A DNA stretch of 64,000 bases, from positions 1-64,000 of the forward strand of contig CAMCUP010000002.1 of NCBI GenBank assembly GCA_945878885.1, given 5' to 3'. Origin of the DNA: Polynucleobacter meluiroseus. GTDB taxonomy: Bacteria; Pseudomonadota; Gammaproteobacteria; Burkholderiales; Burkholderiaceae. Positions 16,445-25,898 of the stretch are shown in pieces. The position numbers were made by a program, and so were the translations under genes. Under the pieces are notes generated by a model. The model made no database searches and had not been told where the DNA came from. It saw only the letters and a program-made list of their open reading frames with translations. How positions within the stretch are numbered: the first letter of the stretch is position 1; each line of letters opens with the position of its first letter.

Positions 16445-17011
16445 TTACCCAGTTAAGCCCGTTTCCCGCTCTAATTGCGCCGCAAATTTAGGTTCAAAGC
16501 CCTTCAAGTGAGTAATAATTTCAAGTGCCTTCTCAGGCCGATGGCTATCTGCATAAACTCGTGCCATTTGATACCAAGCGTATGGGCTCATAGGCTGTAA
16601 TTGGGTGTTTTTCTTTAAGGCCTTAAGCGCCTCATCTGGCCGATTTTGCTGGATTAAAACTAATCCAAGACCATACCATGCCAGATCTAACTTTTCATCT
16701 ATGGCTATAGCCTTACGCATACTCAATGCGGCATCATCAATTTGGCCTAACTCTTCTTGCAAAAAGCCCAAGTTATACCAAGCTTGCGCTGGTGCATTGG
16801 CATTTAATACTACCTTTTTATACAATGCAATAGCGCCTAATTTATCTCCCATTTCAGTTTTGAGATAGGCCAGGCTAGATAAAACATAAGAATCATTAGG
16901 ATATAAAATTAGCATTTCTTCAAATACATCCAAAGCTCTTTGTTTCATGCCAAGCGCAATTAATGCGAAAGCTCGCCACTTAAACATCTGCCAGCGCATA
17001 TCTAAATTCAT
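16445..17011 (-). CDS. TPR repeat protein
   Basis: The ATG at 17011 overlaps the stop of the membrane-protein gene upstream as ATGA; a TTG at 17017 is less likely. The 188 residues form about four or five TPR units (ALDVFEEMLILYPND, AQAWYNLGFLQEELG, DLAWYGLGLVLIQQN, SPYAWYQMARVYADS). No signal peptide is seen, so it is probably cytoplasmic or membrane-associated via its partner. TPRs bind other proteins; the client is unknown. Confidence 0.78.
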   Translation of the reverse strand: MNLDMRWQMFKWRAFALIALGMKQRALDVFEEMLILYPNDSYVLSSLAYLKTEMGDKLGAIALYKKVVLNANAPAQAWYNLGFLQEELGQIDDAALSMRKAIAIDEKLDLAWYGLGLVLIQQNRPDEALKALKKNTQLQPMSPYAWYQMARVYADSHRPEKALEIITHLKGFEPKFAAQLERETGLTG

Positions 17012-17304
17012 TTGCAACCCTGCATGTCAACTGAAATACAATGCTCAATTTTTGCCAAGGTAACTGCTATGTATAAAACAGCTACGATGCAGAATGCAAC
17101 AAAAGGGATTTGCGAATCATGAATTTTTTTTGGTGCAATTAGTCTTCCCAATTTAATCCAAGGACGATTGACGACTTGAAATAGCTGATAAAACAAATTT
17201 GTTGAGCGGCCTTGTCCAGAAAATACAAACAATAAACCCTGACCAGCTAGAGCTAACCCACCGATATAAAGTATTAATTGAGAAATATTCAAAAATTCAA
17301 GCAC
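17008..17304 (-). CDS. Small two-helix membrane protein
   Basis: This 98-residue protein has hydrophobic segments at about residues 9-27 and 66-84 joined by a basic loop (RPWIKLGRLIAPKKIHDS). It shares an ATGA overlap with the TPR gene, which suggests the two products work together, perhaps with the TPR protein recruited to the membrane. No family function is recognised. Confidence 0.65.
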   Translation of the reverse strand: MLEFLNISQLILYIGGLALAGQGLLFVFSGQGRSTNLFYQLFQVVNRPWIKLGRLIAPKKIHDSQIPFVAFCIVAVLYIAVTLAKIEHCISVDMQGCK

Positions 17305-17437
17305 AAAAATTAAACACCTTTATAAAATTTTCTTAATAGTAATGAATATAAACGCTTATTAACCCGCTTAATAACAAGCTTAATAAGTATTTTCCCTTAT
17401 AAATACATAGTTCTTTAGAGCTATTAACTCAAAATAC

Positions 17438-17566
17438 CTAGTTTTTTGGCATCCAGCGGGCGTCGATTAATAGTGTAAGTAAGTCTTGCCATGTTTTTGC
17501 CTCTTTTTTGAGGGCTGGCCATATACATAAAAGTAATTCAGCAGTTGCAAAAGTATCCGCAGCAGC
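17438..17566 (-). pseudogene. C-terminal remnant of a DnaQ-like 3'-5' exonuclease
   Basis: The frame is open for 42 codons and reads AAADTFATAELLLCIWPALK, then a Lys/Glu-rich stretch and ARWMPKN before the stop. The pattern ADxxATAELxL matches the ExoIII motif region near the end of DEDD exonucleases, where the active-site His and Asp lie. A stop precedes it and the rest of the gene is missing. In related beta-proteobacteria such an exonuclease gene is often found near the DUF4212-symporter pair, which supports the reading. The identification is by eye. Confidence 0.4.
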
Positions 17567-17605
17567 TCAAGTTATTCATTAAACTTACTGCGGGGGTAAG
17601 TGAAC

Positions 17606-18799
17606 TCAAGGTTGCTGCCAGCCCAGCACTAAAAGCATAGCGAAATAACCGATTACATAGCCCACAATGACATGCCAACCGGCTTTAACCCATTGCACTG
17701 CTGAGCGCGCCTGCGGGAAAATACTAGCTAGGGCAACCCCAGCAGACGAACCAAACCAAATCATTGACCCACCAAAACCAACCGCATAGGCTAAGAAGCC
17801 CCAATCGTAGCCATCCTGACGAATTGCTAAAGCCGTCAAGGGTATATTGTCAAAAACAGCGCTCAAAAACCCAAGCCCAAAGGTTGACATTGCCGAGGGC
17901 GGTGGGAGTTGCTCAACTGGCATCATCGAGGCAGCCAACACTAAAGATAATAAGAAAATAGCGCCACGAGTAGCGCCTTTTAATTCTCCCCAATCTGGTT
18001 TGCTAATCGGAATAGCTACCAATATTGCTATCCAAACTGCGCTACCAATGACCGGAAACGCCGCCAAAAAGGAGGGGAAAAAAATATTACATAAAACGTT
18101 AGCTGAAATAGCAGAAATTAGAATTAATACAATTGCGGACAATCTACCCCATTGAATTTTTAATCCTGCGGGAGGATTTTTTTGAATGGGATAAAAAGCC
18201 TGTTGTTGGCGAGCAGCAAAATACCCGAAGAATAATAAAGCAGTAAATGCGCCCACATAGGCAGGTAAGACCTCTAGCGGAGATTTACCTGCAATCCAAA
18301 TCATGGTTGTAGTGGTGTCGCCAACGACGCTACCTGAGCCGCCAGCATTTGAAGCTGCAACAATCGCTGCTAAATAACCAATATGTAATTTTTTATGAAA
18401 CACGCTCGCGGCAATAGTGCCGCCAATTAAAGCTGCAGCAATATTGTCTAAAAAAGCAGACAGCACAAAAATAATTACCAATAAAACAAACCCGCCCTTC
18501 CAGTCGTTTGGAAGGTATTTCGGTAAAAGCTCGGGTAAATGGCTACGCTCAAACTTCTTGGCCAAGAGCGCAAACCCTAGCAATAAACCAAAGAGGTTTG
18601 CAATAGTTACCCATTCGTGACCCAAATGTAGCGCCAAGCCCTTAAGACCAGGGCCCTCTTGGAAGGTTGAGAATATAACTTTATAAATTGAAATTGTCAC
18701 CATACCAATTACTGCGACTCGAAGAGTATGGTGATGAAGGAGCGCTACCCCAACTAGGGTAAAACCAAAAAAAATAAATTCAAGAGGAATGGTTAGCAT
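17606..18799 (-). CDS. NhaD/CitT-type ion transporter (IT superfamily)
   Basis: The 397-residue protein has about 10-11 membrane helices. Two DN signatures typical of the superfamily are visible, FLDNIAAALIGG (near residue 117) and VFDNIPLTALAI (near 313), along with the hinge GGSGSVVGDTTTTMIWIAG. Members exchange Na+ for H+ or move citrate-like anions; the annotation could be either. It is a different branch from the carrier at 1207. No good ribosome site precedes the ATG. The base composition is like the host's. Confidence 0.75.
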   Translation of the reverse strand: MLTIPLEFIFFGFTLVGVALLHHHTLRVAVIGMVTISIYKVIFSTFQEGPGLKGLALHLGHEWVTIANLFGLLLGFALLAKKFERSHLPELLPKYLPNDWKGGFVLLVIIFVLSAFLDNIAAALIGGTIAASVFHKKLHIGYLAAIVAASNAGGSGSVVGDTTTTMIWIAGKSPLEVLPAYVGAFTALLFFGYFAARQQQAFYPIQKNPPAGLKIQWGRLSAIVLILISAISANVLCNIFFPSFLAAFPVIGSAVWIAILVAIPISKPDWGELKGATRGAIFLLSLVLAASMMPVEQLPPPSAMSTFGLGFLSAVFDNIPLTALAIRQDGYDWGFLAYAVGFGGSMIWFGSSAGVALASIFPQARSAVQWVKAGWHVIVGYVIGYFAMLLVLGWQQP

Positions 18800-18834
18800 T
18801 AAAAAGAATCAATTTAAAAATGAGTAGCTAAGTA

Positions 18835-19359
18835 TTAGGCAATTCTTTTAAGTCCATATTTGAAACGCTGCGCGTTCTCAACATAATGAGTTGCAATGTA
18901 TTCAAGCTTCACTAATTGCTCGGGGGGGATCGACTTAACTGCTTTAGCTGGTGAGCCCAAAATCATCGAGCCATCTGGAAATTCCTTGCCCTCAGTAACT
19001 AAGGCGCCCGCCCCCACTAAACAATGTTTACCAATTTTAGCACCATTCAAAATTATTGCACCAATGCCAATCAAGCTTCCTTCACCAATCGTACAACCAT
19101 GTAGCATCACTTTATGGCCAATCGAAACCCGTTTTTCAAGGGTCAAGGGGAAACCTAGGTCGGAATGTAGCACAGAGGCGTCTTGAATATTGACCTCTTC
19201 ACCAATTTCGACTAATTCGTTATCGCCCCTAATCACGACTTGTGGCCAAATATTGGCATGCTTGCCTAAACGGACATTGCCAATAACTTCAGCACTTTCA
19301 GCTACCCAAGCTCCCTCTGCCAATTGGGGTCGAATGCCATCGAGTTCATAAATTGCCAT
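18835..19359 (-). CDS. Gamma carbonic anhydrase family protein
   Basis: The 174 residues make a left-handed beta helix with hexapeptide repeats (VIGNVRLGKHANIWPQVVIRG, IGEGSLIGIGAIILNGAKIG). The three metal His positions are visible in VLHSD and IGHKVMLHGC. The family (YrdA, PaaY, CaiE) binds zinc or iron; many members have weak or no carbonic anhydrase activity. Length is typical. It lies alone between the carrier and an outward-facing gene. Confidence 0.88.
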   Translation of the reverse strand: MAIYELDGIRPQLAEGAWVAESAEVIGNVRLGKHANIWPQVVIRGDNELVEIGEEVNIQDASVLHSDLGFPLTLEKRVSIGHKVMLHGCTIGEGSLIGIGAIILNGAKIGKHCLVGAGALVTEGKEFPDGSMILGSPAKAVKSIPPEQLVKLEYIATHYVENAQRFKYGLKRIA

Positions 19360-19433
19360 AATTTCTTAATGTTTTATTAAATTGAGTAGAATTTACTCTT
19401 GTGATTATTTCATAACCATTGAAAAGGCTAAAG

Positions 19434-19805
19434 ATGAAAAAGCGATTGCTCCTTTGTATTACAACCCTTGGCTTTATCAGTGCTTTTATTTCCGTTGCTC
19501 AGGCTCAAGAAAAGGTAGCGGTTTTTAGTACCCAAGAATTTATTACAAGCTGCAAAAGTCCAGCTAGTAGCGAGTCACGTAATTTTTGCTTAGGCTATGC
19601 AACGGGTCTTTACGATACTTATTTAGTTACCCGCCATCCCAGTATCGCCAAACCTTTTATTTGTGTCAAGCAACCAGGGCCCACGCGAGATACTGTGATT
19701 AGCGACTTTATTAAATGGGCCGAAGCCAAGCCGGCACTACTTAGCAGCCCTGCAGCCGATAGTGCTCTGCGCTATTTAGCTGAGCGCTTCCCTTGCCCAG
19801 CTTAA
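19434..19805 (+). CDS. Rap1a/Tai-like small exported protein
   Basis: The ATG at 19434 follows AAAAGG; an upstream TTG would add five residues. The 123-residue product has a signal peptide cut after AQA (near residue 24). The mature part has four cysteines in SCKS, NFCLGYATGLYD, FICVKQP and FPCPA, the pattern of the Rap1a/Tai family. Known members are immunity proteins against type VI amidase effectors, but many are orphans. No effector or secretion gene is nearby, so immunity is only a possibility. Confidence 0.7.
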   Translation: MKKRLLLCITTLGFISAFISVAQAQEKVAVFSTQEFITSCKSPASSESRNFCLGYATGLYDTYLVTRHPSIAKPFICVKQPGPTRDTVISDFIKWAEAKPALLSSPAADSALRYLAERFPCPA

Positions 19806-19835
19806 TGATTAAGACCAATTTTGAGGACTAAAACC

Positions 19836-20162
19836 ATGAATATAATGAAAAAATTAATCGCTATAGTGAGTATTATTACTTCTGTAAGCTTTGTAACCAC
19901 AGGCTGCTCAAACATGAGTAGCTCTCAGCAAAGTACTTTATCTGGAGGTGCAATTGGCGCTGCTGCCGGTGCGATTGGTACCGCAGCCTTAGGAGGTGCA
20001 GCAATTTGGGGTGCAGTAGGTGGCGCTGCCGTTGGTGCAGCTGGCGGCTATGTATATGACAAATATGAGAAAGATAAGCAAGCCAACAACCAAGCACAAT
20101 ATAACCAAGGCTATAGTGCTGGGCAAAAGGCAAGCTCTGGTTCTAGCTCAACCCCCAAATAA
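19836..20162 (+). CDS. Glycine-zipper lipoprotein
   Basis: The ATG at 19836 follows GAGGA. The 108-residue protein has a lipoprotein signal with lipobox TTGC (Cys about residue 24). A glycine-zipper segment rich in GxxxG spacing (GGAIGAAAGAIGTAALGG, GAVGGAAVGAAGGYV) follows, then a charged, Gln-rich tail ending SSSTPK. Such proteins are outer-membrane lipoproteins of unknown role. It begins 30 bases after the Rap1a-like gene, on the same strand. Confidence 0.75.
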   Translation: MNIMKKLIAIVSIITSVSFVTTGCSNMSSSQQSTLSGGAIGAAAGAIGTAALGGAAIWGAVGGAAVGAAGGYVYDKYEKDKQANNQAQYNQGYSAGQKASSGSSSTPK

Positions 20163-20166
20163 ATTG

Positions 20167-20559
20167 CTATGTGTTGAGTAATTGGGTAGATATTTGAATC
20201 TGCCCTGCTAAGGCTAAATGCACTGGGCACTTATTGGCTATTTCTAATAGCCGTGCCCGCTGCTCTGCATCTAAGTCGCCAATAAGTTCAATGGTGCGCT
20301 CAAAATGTTCAATTTGGTTGGCGCGGCTGATATCAACAGTAACAATAGCATTACTCAAAGGCCATTCTTTTCTTTGCGCGTACATTTTTAGGGTAATGCC
20401 AGTACACGAGCCCAAAGCGGCTGCCAAAAGCTCATGGGGTGATGGCCCAGAATTGGCACCGCCAAGTTTGGTGCTCACATCGGCTACAAATTGATGCTCC
20501 CCAGCGCTAATTTTTTGTTGCAACGGTGCTGCGCCAAACTGCGTGATAACTTGGTTCAT
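20167..20559 (-). CDS. OsmC family protein
   Basis: The 130-residue protein has the OsmC/Ohr fold with both redox cysteines, in LGSCTGITLKMYAQRK and NKCPVHLAL. OsmC and Ohr remove organic peroxides with dithiols; the YhfA-like branch is less well defined. The start MNQVITQFGA and overall length are typical. It is convergent with the glycine-zipper gene and only four bases from it. Confidence 0.85.
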   Translation of the reverse strand: MNQVITQFGAAPLQQKISAGEHQFVADVSTKLGGANSGPSPHELLAAALGSCTGITLKMYAQRKEWPLSNAIVTVDISRANQIEHFERTIELIGDLDAEQRARLLEIANKCPVHLALAGQIQISTQLLNT

Positions 20560-20577
20560 GCTGACTCCTATTGATGC

Positions 20578-22479
20578 TTAACTTAAAAGCATGTGATTCA
20601 TACGCTTTACAAAACCAGCGGGATCATTTAATTGCCCACCTTCGGCAAGCATAGCTTGATCAAATAAAAGATAGGCCCACTCATCAAACTGTTTGTCGTC
20701 AGACTTTAATTTACGCAATAGAGGATGTTCGGGATTAATTTCTAAAATCGGTTTTGTTTCGGGGGCCTGTTGACCGGCAGCTTTTAGCATCCGCAATAAA
20801 TTACCAGATAATTCATTATCATCAGCTACTAAACACGCGGGCGAATCAGTTAAACGAAAAGTTATACGCACATCTTTTACTTTATCTGCTAAAGTTTTTT
20901 TCATGCGCTCGAGTAGCTCCTTGAATTCTTTTTCGGTTGCCTCTTGTGCGGTCTTTTCAGGTTTATCTGCCAACTCGCCTAAATCGAGATCGCCTTTTGC
21001 TACCGAAACCAGCGTCTTGCCATCAAGTTTGGTAAAGAATGAAAGCATCCATTCATCAACTCGATCACACAACAAGAGAACTTCAACTCCTTTTTTACGG
21101 AAAATTTCTAAGTGGGGGCTATTTTTTGCAGCATTAAAAGAATCGCCCGTAACGTAATAGATTTTTTCTTGTCCAGGCTTCATGCGGGCAATATAGTCGG
21201 CTAAAGAAACTATTTGCTCTGGCAAATCAGTGTGGGTACTAGCAAAACGCAATAATTTTAAGATACGCTCTTGATTAGTTTGATCTTCTCCAACCCCCTC
21301 TTTCAGAGCTTGGCCAAAGGCCTTCCAGAAGGTACGATATTTTTCACGCCTTACTTCATCTGCGCTGTTAGCTAGCTCTTCTAACATCGAAAGCACGCGC
21401 TTAGTCGAGCTTTCGCGAATCACTTTCACGTCACGTGATTCTTGCAAAATTTCACGTGACACATTTAAAGGTAGATCGGCAGTGTCAATCACGCCCGTCA
21501 CAAAACGTAAATAGGTCGGAATTAATTGCTCGGCATCATCCATAATGAATACCCGTTTAACATAGAGCTTAATGCCTCCGCGTTTATTGCGATCCCATAA
21601 ATCAAATGGTGCATGTGCTGGAATAAACAATAATTGGGTAAATTCACTACGCCCCTCTACTCGATTATGCGAATAGCACAAAGGGTTTTCATAATCATGC
21701 GACAAATTTTTATAAAATTCATCGTATTGTTCAACGCTAACTTCAGACTTTGGTCTAGCCCATAAAGCGCTAGCTTGATTAATGCTTTCGTACTCTTCTT
21801 TTAATACTTGTTCTTTCTTTTCTTCATCCCATTCCTCTTTGCGCATTTCGATTGGTAAAGAAATATGATCAGAATAACGTCGTACGATCGACTTTAGACC
21901 ATAAGAGGTGAGTAACTCATCCTCACCTTCACGCAGATGCAGGATAATAGCCGTACCACGTTGTGGGCGATCGATAGTTTCTACTGTAAAGTCGCCTGAA
22001 CCGTCTGATTCCCAACGCACACCATCACTTGCTGGTAAGCCCGCACGGCGTGTTTCAACCGTAATACGATCAGCAACGATAAAGGCCGAATAAAAACCAA
22101 CTCCAAATTGGCCAATTAGCGCCGCATCTTTCTGCTGATCACCTGAGAGTTTGGAGAAAAATTCTTTTGTACCAGATTTAGCGATCGTGCCTAAATTTGA
22201 GATCACCTCTTCTCGGCTCATGCCAATGCCATTATCAACAATAGTAATAGTGCGCGCGGCCTTATCAAAGGTAATTTTGATATTTAGGTCGGGTTGATTC
22301 TCATACCAATCGGCGTGGGTCATCGCTTCATAGCGCAATTTATCAGCAGCATCTGAGGCATTAGAAATCAGTTCACGCAAAAAGATTTCTTTGTTTGAGT
22401 ACAAAGAATGAATCATTAATTGCAGCAGTTGCTTAACTTCGGCTTGAAATCCTAAGGTTTTTTTTTGAATACTGGTCAT
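20578..22479 (-). CDS. htpG: Chaperone HtpG (Hsp90)
   Basis: HtpG is the bacterial Hsp90, an ATP-driven chaperone that acts in the cytoplasm. The start is the ATG at 22479, after GAGGA, giving 633 residues; an ATG 63 bases upstream would add residues not found in the family. The N-domain shows [36 protein letters not shown] and [11 protein letters not shown] (ATP lid and Bergerat fold). The middle domain has [17 protein letters not shown] and SREILQES. Length is close to E. coli HtpG (624). A heat-shock promoter lies about 100 bases upstream. Confidence 0.96.
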   Translation of the reverse strand: MTSIQKKTLGFQAEVKQLLQLMIHSLYSNKEIFLRELISNASDAADKLRYEAMTHADWYENQPDLNIKITFDKAARTITIVDNGIGMSREEVISNLGTIAKSGTKEFFSKLSGDQQKDAALIGQFGVGFYSAFIVADRITVETRRAGLPASDGVRWESDGSGDFTVETIDRPQRGTAIILHLREGEDELLTSYGLKSIVRRYSDHISLPIEMRKEEWDEEKKEQVLKEEYESINQASALWARPKSEVSVEQYDEFYKNLSHDYENPLCYSHNRVEGRSEFTQLLFIPAHAPFDLWDRNKRGGIKLYVKRVFIMDDAEQLIPTYLRFVTGVIDTADLPLNVSREILQESRDVKVIRESSTKRVLSMLEELANSADEVRREKYRTFWKAFGQALKEGVGEDQTNQERILKLLRFASTHTDLPEQIVSLADYIARMKPGQEKIYYVTGDSFNAAKNSPHLEIFRKKGVEVLLLCDRVDEWMLSFFTKLDGKTLVSVAKGDLDLGELADKPEKTAQEATEKEFKELLERMKKTLADKVKDVRITFRLTDSPACLVADDNELSGNLLRMLKAAGQQAPETKPILEINPEHPLLRKLKSDDKQFDEWAYLLFDQAMLAEGGQLNDPAGFVKRMNHMLLS

Positions 22480-22579
22480 TACTCTATCCTCGATTACATT
22501 TAGATCATTACTGGTAAATGGTGCCAAGTAAGCTGTTGGCATAAGCTGTTGTTGGCAGAAGCTGCTCTATCATCCGCTT

Positions 22580-22607
22580 AGATGGGGTTCCTATGCGAAT
22601 TTTCAAG
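22580..22607 (-). promoter_or_regulatory. Sigma-32 heat-shock promoter of htpG
   Basis: On the minus strand CTTGAAA (22601-22607) is followed after 13 bases by CCCCATCT (22580-22587), which matches the RpoH consensus CTTGAAA-N13-17-CCCCATNT. It lies about 100 bases ahead of the htpG start and points towards it. HtpG is a classic sigma-32 gene, so the fit in sequence and place is strong. Confidence 0.88.
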
Positions 22608-22729
22608 AGGCTAGCCTTAATAATTGCTAAAAATGCCTAAAGTGCAAGCTGTACTGGTTTATTTTCCTAATATTTTAAGGGTATTAGGCTAAAACCAATT
22701 TTTACATTTAGCACTGTTAAGATGCCACG

Positions 22730-24019
22730 ATGAACTTTACTCCCACCGAACTCGGCGCCAGCATTCTTTTTTTAATTGCTGTGACTCACACATTTTGTAC
22801 TGCCTATTTTGAAAAACTAGCCGTGCATTCTAAACGCCATTCTGGACTATTTCACATGCTGGGCGAAGTTGAAATTGTCTTTGGGTTATGGGCAGCCGTA
22901 TTAATTCTATTTATTTGGGCAATTGATGGTTTCACTAGTGCAAAACAATATTTAAATGAGCGAGACTACACCGAACCCATGTTCGTTTTTGCGATTATGA
23001 TCGTCGCTGGTAGTAAACCAATACTTGATATTGCCAACCAAATTTTAAATTGGTTGAGCCAATTAGGACATCGTCTTCTTCGGGTTGAGCCAAGTATGGC
23101 CCTGTATTTCTTAACCTTAAGTATTACGCCTTTGCTGGGATCATTAATTACCGAGCCTGCTGCGATGACTCTTGGGGCATTTTTATTGCGTGATTTAGTC
23201 TATCGACATCGTCCATCAATCCCATTTATGTTTGCGACGCTTGGGGTATTGTTTGTAAATATCTCAATTGGTGGCACCCTAACTAATTTTGCTGCACCAC
23301 CTGTATTGATGGTTGCCAATACCTGGCAATGGGATAACGCATTTATGTTGAGTCATTTTGGTATTAAATCTTCTATAGCTATCTTTATTAATACGTTGAT
23401 TGTGAGTGTGTTATTTCATAAAAATTTAGTGCTTCTTGAATTAGAACGCTTAAAGCAGCCAAACCAAACTGGTCAGATGCGTAATCGAACACCGCTTAGC
23501 GTTACCCTAATTCATTTATTTTTTCTGTGCGCAATTGTCTTAGTAGCGCATGATCCCGTCATTTTTATTTGGCTCTTATTATTTTTTATTGGCTATACCG
23601 TTGCCTACCCGAAGCACCAAAACCCCTTAATTTTGCGTGAAGCCTTATTGGTTGGCTTCTTCTTGGCAGGTCTAGTGGTCTTAGGAAAATTACAGGCCTG
23701 GTGGCTGCAACCACTTTTAACCCAAATGAGTCCCAATGCTGTTTTCTATGGGAGCCTAGCCTTAACAGCTATTACTGATAATGCAGCGCTAACTTATTTG
23801 GGCTCTTTAGTCGCTGGTACCTCTGCTGAATTTAAGCTTGCCTTAGTCAGTGGCGCAGTTGCGGGTGGTGGCTTAACTGTAATTGCCAATGCCCCTAACC
23901 CTGCTGGAATTGCGATTTTGCGTTCTTACTTCCCCAATATGGCAATTTCAGCCAGTTATCTTTTGCTTGCCGCTCTACCGCCAACGTTTATCGCCATTCT
24001 GGCTTACCGTCTGTTCTAG
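22730..24019 (+). CDS. Putative Na+/H+ antiporter (Na_H_antiport_3 type)
   Basis: The 429-residue protein has about 11-12 membrane helices and the features of the PF07399 antiporter family: SITPLLGSLITEPAAMTLGA near residue 128, NISIGGTLTNFAAPPVLMVA near 178 and ALTAITDNAALTYLGSLV near 340. The aspartate and asparagine in TDNA may contribute to the cation site. Function is by family. It stands alone before miaB. Confidence 0.78.
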   Translation: MNFTPTELGASILFLIAVTHTFCTAYFEKLAVHSKRHSGLFHMLGEVEIVFGLWAAVLILFIWAIDGFTSAKQYLNERDYTEPMFVFAIMIVAGSKPILDIANQILNWLSQLGHRLLRVEPSMALYFLTLSITPLLGSLITEPAAMTLGAFLLRDLVYRHRPSIPFMFATLGVLFVNISIGGTLTNFAAPPVLMVANTWQWDNAFMLSHFGIKSSIAIFINTLIVSVLFHKNLVLLELERLKQPNQTGQMRNRTPLSVTLIHLFFLCAIVLVAHDPVIFIWLLLFFIGYTVAYPKHQNPLILREALLVGFFLAGLVVLGKLQAWWLQPLLTQMSPNAVFYGSLALTAITDNAALTYLGSLVAGTSAEFKLALVSGAVAGGGLTVIANAPNPAGIAILRSYFPNMAISASYLLLAALPPTFIAILAYRLF

Positions 24020-24083
24020 CTTGTTTGGCCTATTTACCTTAAAATCCGAGCTTCGCCCCCAGTTATAAACCTGAGAACGGCAT

Positions 24084-25430
24084 ATGAAAAAGCTTTATAT
24101 CAAAACTTTTGGCTGTCAAATGAACGAGTATGACTCGAACAAAATGGCCGACCTCCTCCATGCTTCTGAAGGCATGGAAACTACCCTCGATTTAGAGCAA
24201 GCTGATGTCGTACTATTAAACACTTGCTCGATACGCGAAAAAGCCCAAGATAAAGTGTTTTCCGATTTAGGTCGCTTAAGAGAGCTTAAAAAATCTAAGC
24301 CTGAATTATTAATTGGCGTAGGCGGCTGCGTGGCAAGCCAAGAGGGACGGCAAATTATTAATCGTGCGCCCCATGTTGATGTTGTCTTTGGGCCGCAAAC
24401 CTTGCATCGCCTACCAGACTTATTTGCTCAACGCCTACTTACGGGCACCTCGCAAGTTGACATTTCTTTTCCTGAAATTGAAAAATTTGATCATCTACCG
24501 GTCTCTCGTCAAACTCGAGGTTCGGCCTATGTTTCGATTATGGAAGGCTGTTCAAAGTATTGTAGTTACTGTGTCGTTCCCTATACACGAGGTGAAGAGG
24601 TTTCACGGCCATTAGATGATGTGCTGGCTGAAATTGCTGGCTTGGCCTCTCAGGGAGTGAAAGAAATCGTCTTACTAGGTCAAAATGTGAATGCCTATCA
24701 AGGCAAATTAAGTGACTCAAATGCATTGGCCGACTTTGCTCATTTAATTGAGTATGTTGCTGAAATTCCAGGAGTTGAACGAATTCGTTTTACAACTAGC
24801 CACCCAAAAGAATTTAGTCAGCGCTTAATTGATGTTTATGACCGAGTTCCGCAGCTCGTTAGTCACCTGCACCTACCCGTGCAGCATGCATCTGATACTA
24901 TTTTGGCGGCAATGAAACGGGGCTACACTGCCCTTGAATTTAAAAGCATCATTCGCCGCATGCGATTGATACGCCCCAACCTGACCTTATCAAGTGATTT
25001 CATTGTCGGTTTTCCAGGTGAAACTGAAGCCGACTTTGAGAAGTTATTGAAAATGGTAGAAGAATTGCAATTTGATAATAGTTTCTGCTTTATTTTTAGT
25101 CCTCGACCTGGCACGCCAGCAGCTAACTTGCCCGATGAGACGACCCATGAGGTTAAGCTTAATCGTCTACAAAAATTATTAGCTTTATTAGATTCACAAG
25201 CCAAAACAATTAGTCAGGCTATGTTGGGTCAAGAAGAAATCATCTTAATTGAAGGCTTAGCAAAAGATGGTTTAAATTTACAAGGTCGCGCCGAAAATAA
25301 TCGTGTCGTTCATCTACCCAGACCTGCAGTTGATTCTGAGGTTTTAATTGGCTCAATGCAAGCTGTGCGCATTACTGAAGTATTAGCTCATACCTTACGT
25401 GGTGAATTGGTTTATGTTGAAGCTGCCTAA
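24084..25430 (+). CDS. miaB: tRNA-2-methylthio-N6-isopentenyladenosine synthase MiaB
   Basis: MiaB adds a methylthio group to i6A37 of tRNAs, using radical SAM chemistry. The 448-residue protein has the N-terminal UPF0004 domain ([20 protein letters not shown] with Cys11, and two more cysteines in [10 protein letters not shown] and GGCVASQEG), the radical SAM motif [15 protein letters not shown] near residue 155, and a C-terminal TRAM domain. Length is normal. It is the first gene of the ybeY-corC-lnt run; the phoH gene often found next in this order is absent here. Confidence 0.95.
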   Translation: MKKLYIKTFGCQMNEYDSNKMADLLHASEGMETTLDLEQADVVLLNTCSIREKAQDKVFSDLGRLRELKKSKPELLIGVGGCVASQEGRQIINRAPHVDVVFGPQTLHRLPDLFAQRLLTGTSQVDISFPEIEKFDHLPVSRQTRGSAYVSIMEGCSKYCSYCVVPYTRGEEVSRPLDDVLAEIAGLASQGVKEIVLLGQNVNAYQGKLSDSNALADFAHLIEYVAEIPGVERIRFTTSHPKEFSQRLIDVYDRVPQLVSHLHLPVQHASDTILAAMKRGYTALEFKSIIRRMRLIRPNLTLSSDFIVGFPGETEADFEKLLKMVEELQFDNSFCFIFSPRPGTPAANLPDETTHEVKLNRLQKLLALLDSQAKTISQAMLGQEEIILIEGLAKDGLNLQGRAENNRVVHLPRPAVDSEVLIGSMQAVRITEVLAHTLRGELVYVEAA

Positions 25431-25887
25431 AATTGAAATTCAATATGCGAGTGCTAATCTCGAAGAAAAAATACAAGCACTCGTTACACCAAAAAAAATT
25501 CGGCAATGGGTTTTAATGGTCTTAAGTAATTTACTAGGTGAAATAACGGTGCGCTTTGTTAATCAAGCGGAAAGTAAGGCATTAAATCAAAATTTTCGCC
25601 AACGCGATAAAGCTACTAATGTGTTGACGTTTACCTATACCGATGATGGCCAAGGAAAACCCAAAATAAATCATCGCCTACAGGCGGATATTGTGATTTG
25701 CTGGCCAGTTGTTCTTGCCGAGGCGCGAGCGCAAAGTAAATCGTCTGAAGCCCATTTAGCTCATCTAGTCCTGCATGGTTGTTTGCATGCGCGCGGGTTT
25801 GACCATGAAAAACCTCAAGCAGCAAAAAAAATGGAAGTTTTAGAAGTTGCAGCCCTCAAAATGCTCGGCTACCCGAATCCCTATTAG
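25411..25887 (+). CDS. ybeY: Endoribonuclease YbeY (rRNA maturation)
   Basis: YbeY is a zinc-dependent endoribonuclease needed for 16S rRNA 3'-end maturation and ribosome quality control. The zinc motif [11 protein letters not shown] is complete near residue 115. The ATG at 25411 ([10 protein letters not shown]) is preferred; a GTG at 25399 would add four residues. The gene overlaps the miaB end by 20 bases, giving 158 residues, a normal length. Upstream [14 protein letters not shown] text ([11 protein letters not shown]) is the other family signature. Confidence 0.92.
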   Translation, partial: FMLKLPKIEIQYASANLEEKIQALVTPKKIRQWVLMVLSNLLGEITVRFVNQAESKALNQNFRQRDKATNVLTFTYTDDGQGKPKINHRLQADIVICWPVVLAEARAQSKSSEAHLAHLVLHGCLHARGFDHEKPQAAKKMEVLEVAALKMLGYPNPY

Positions 25888-25898
25888 ATAATTAAACT

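Noticed and set aside
22480-22542. Extended HtpG N-terminus from the ATG at 22542
   Set aside because: The ATG at 22479 has a GAGGA site and matches the family start; the extra 21 residues match nothing.
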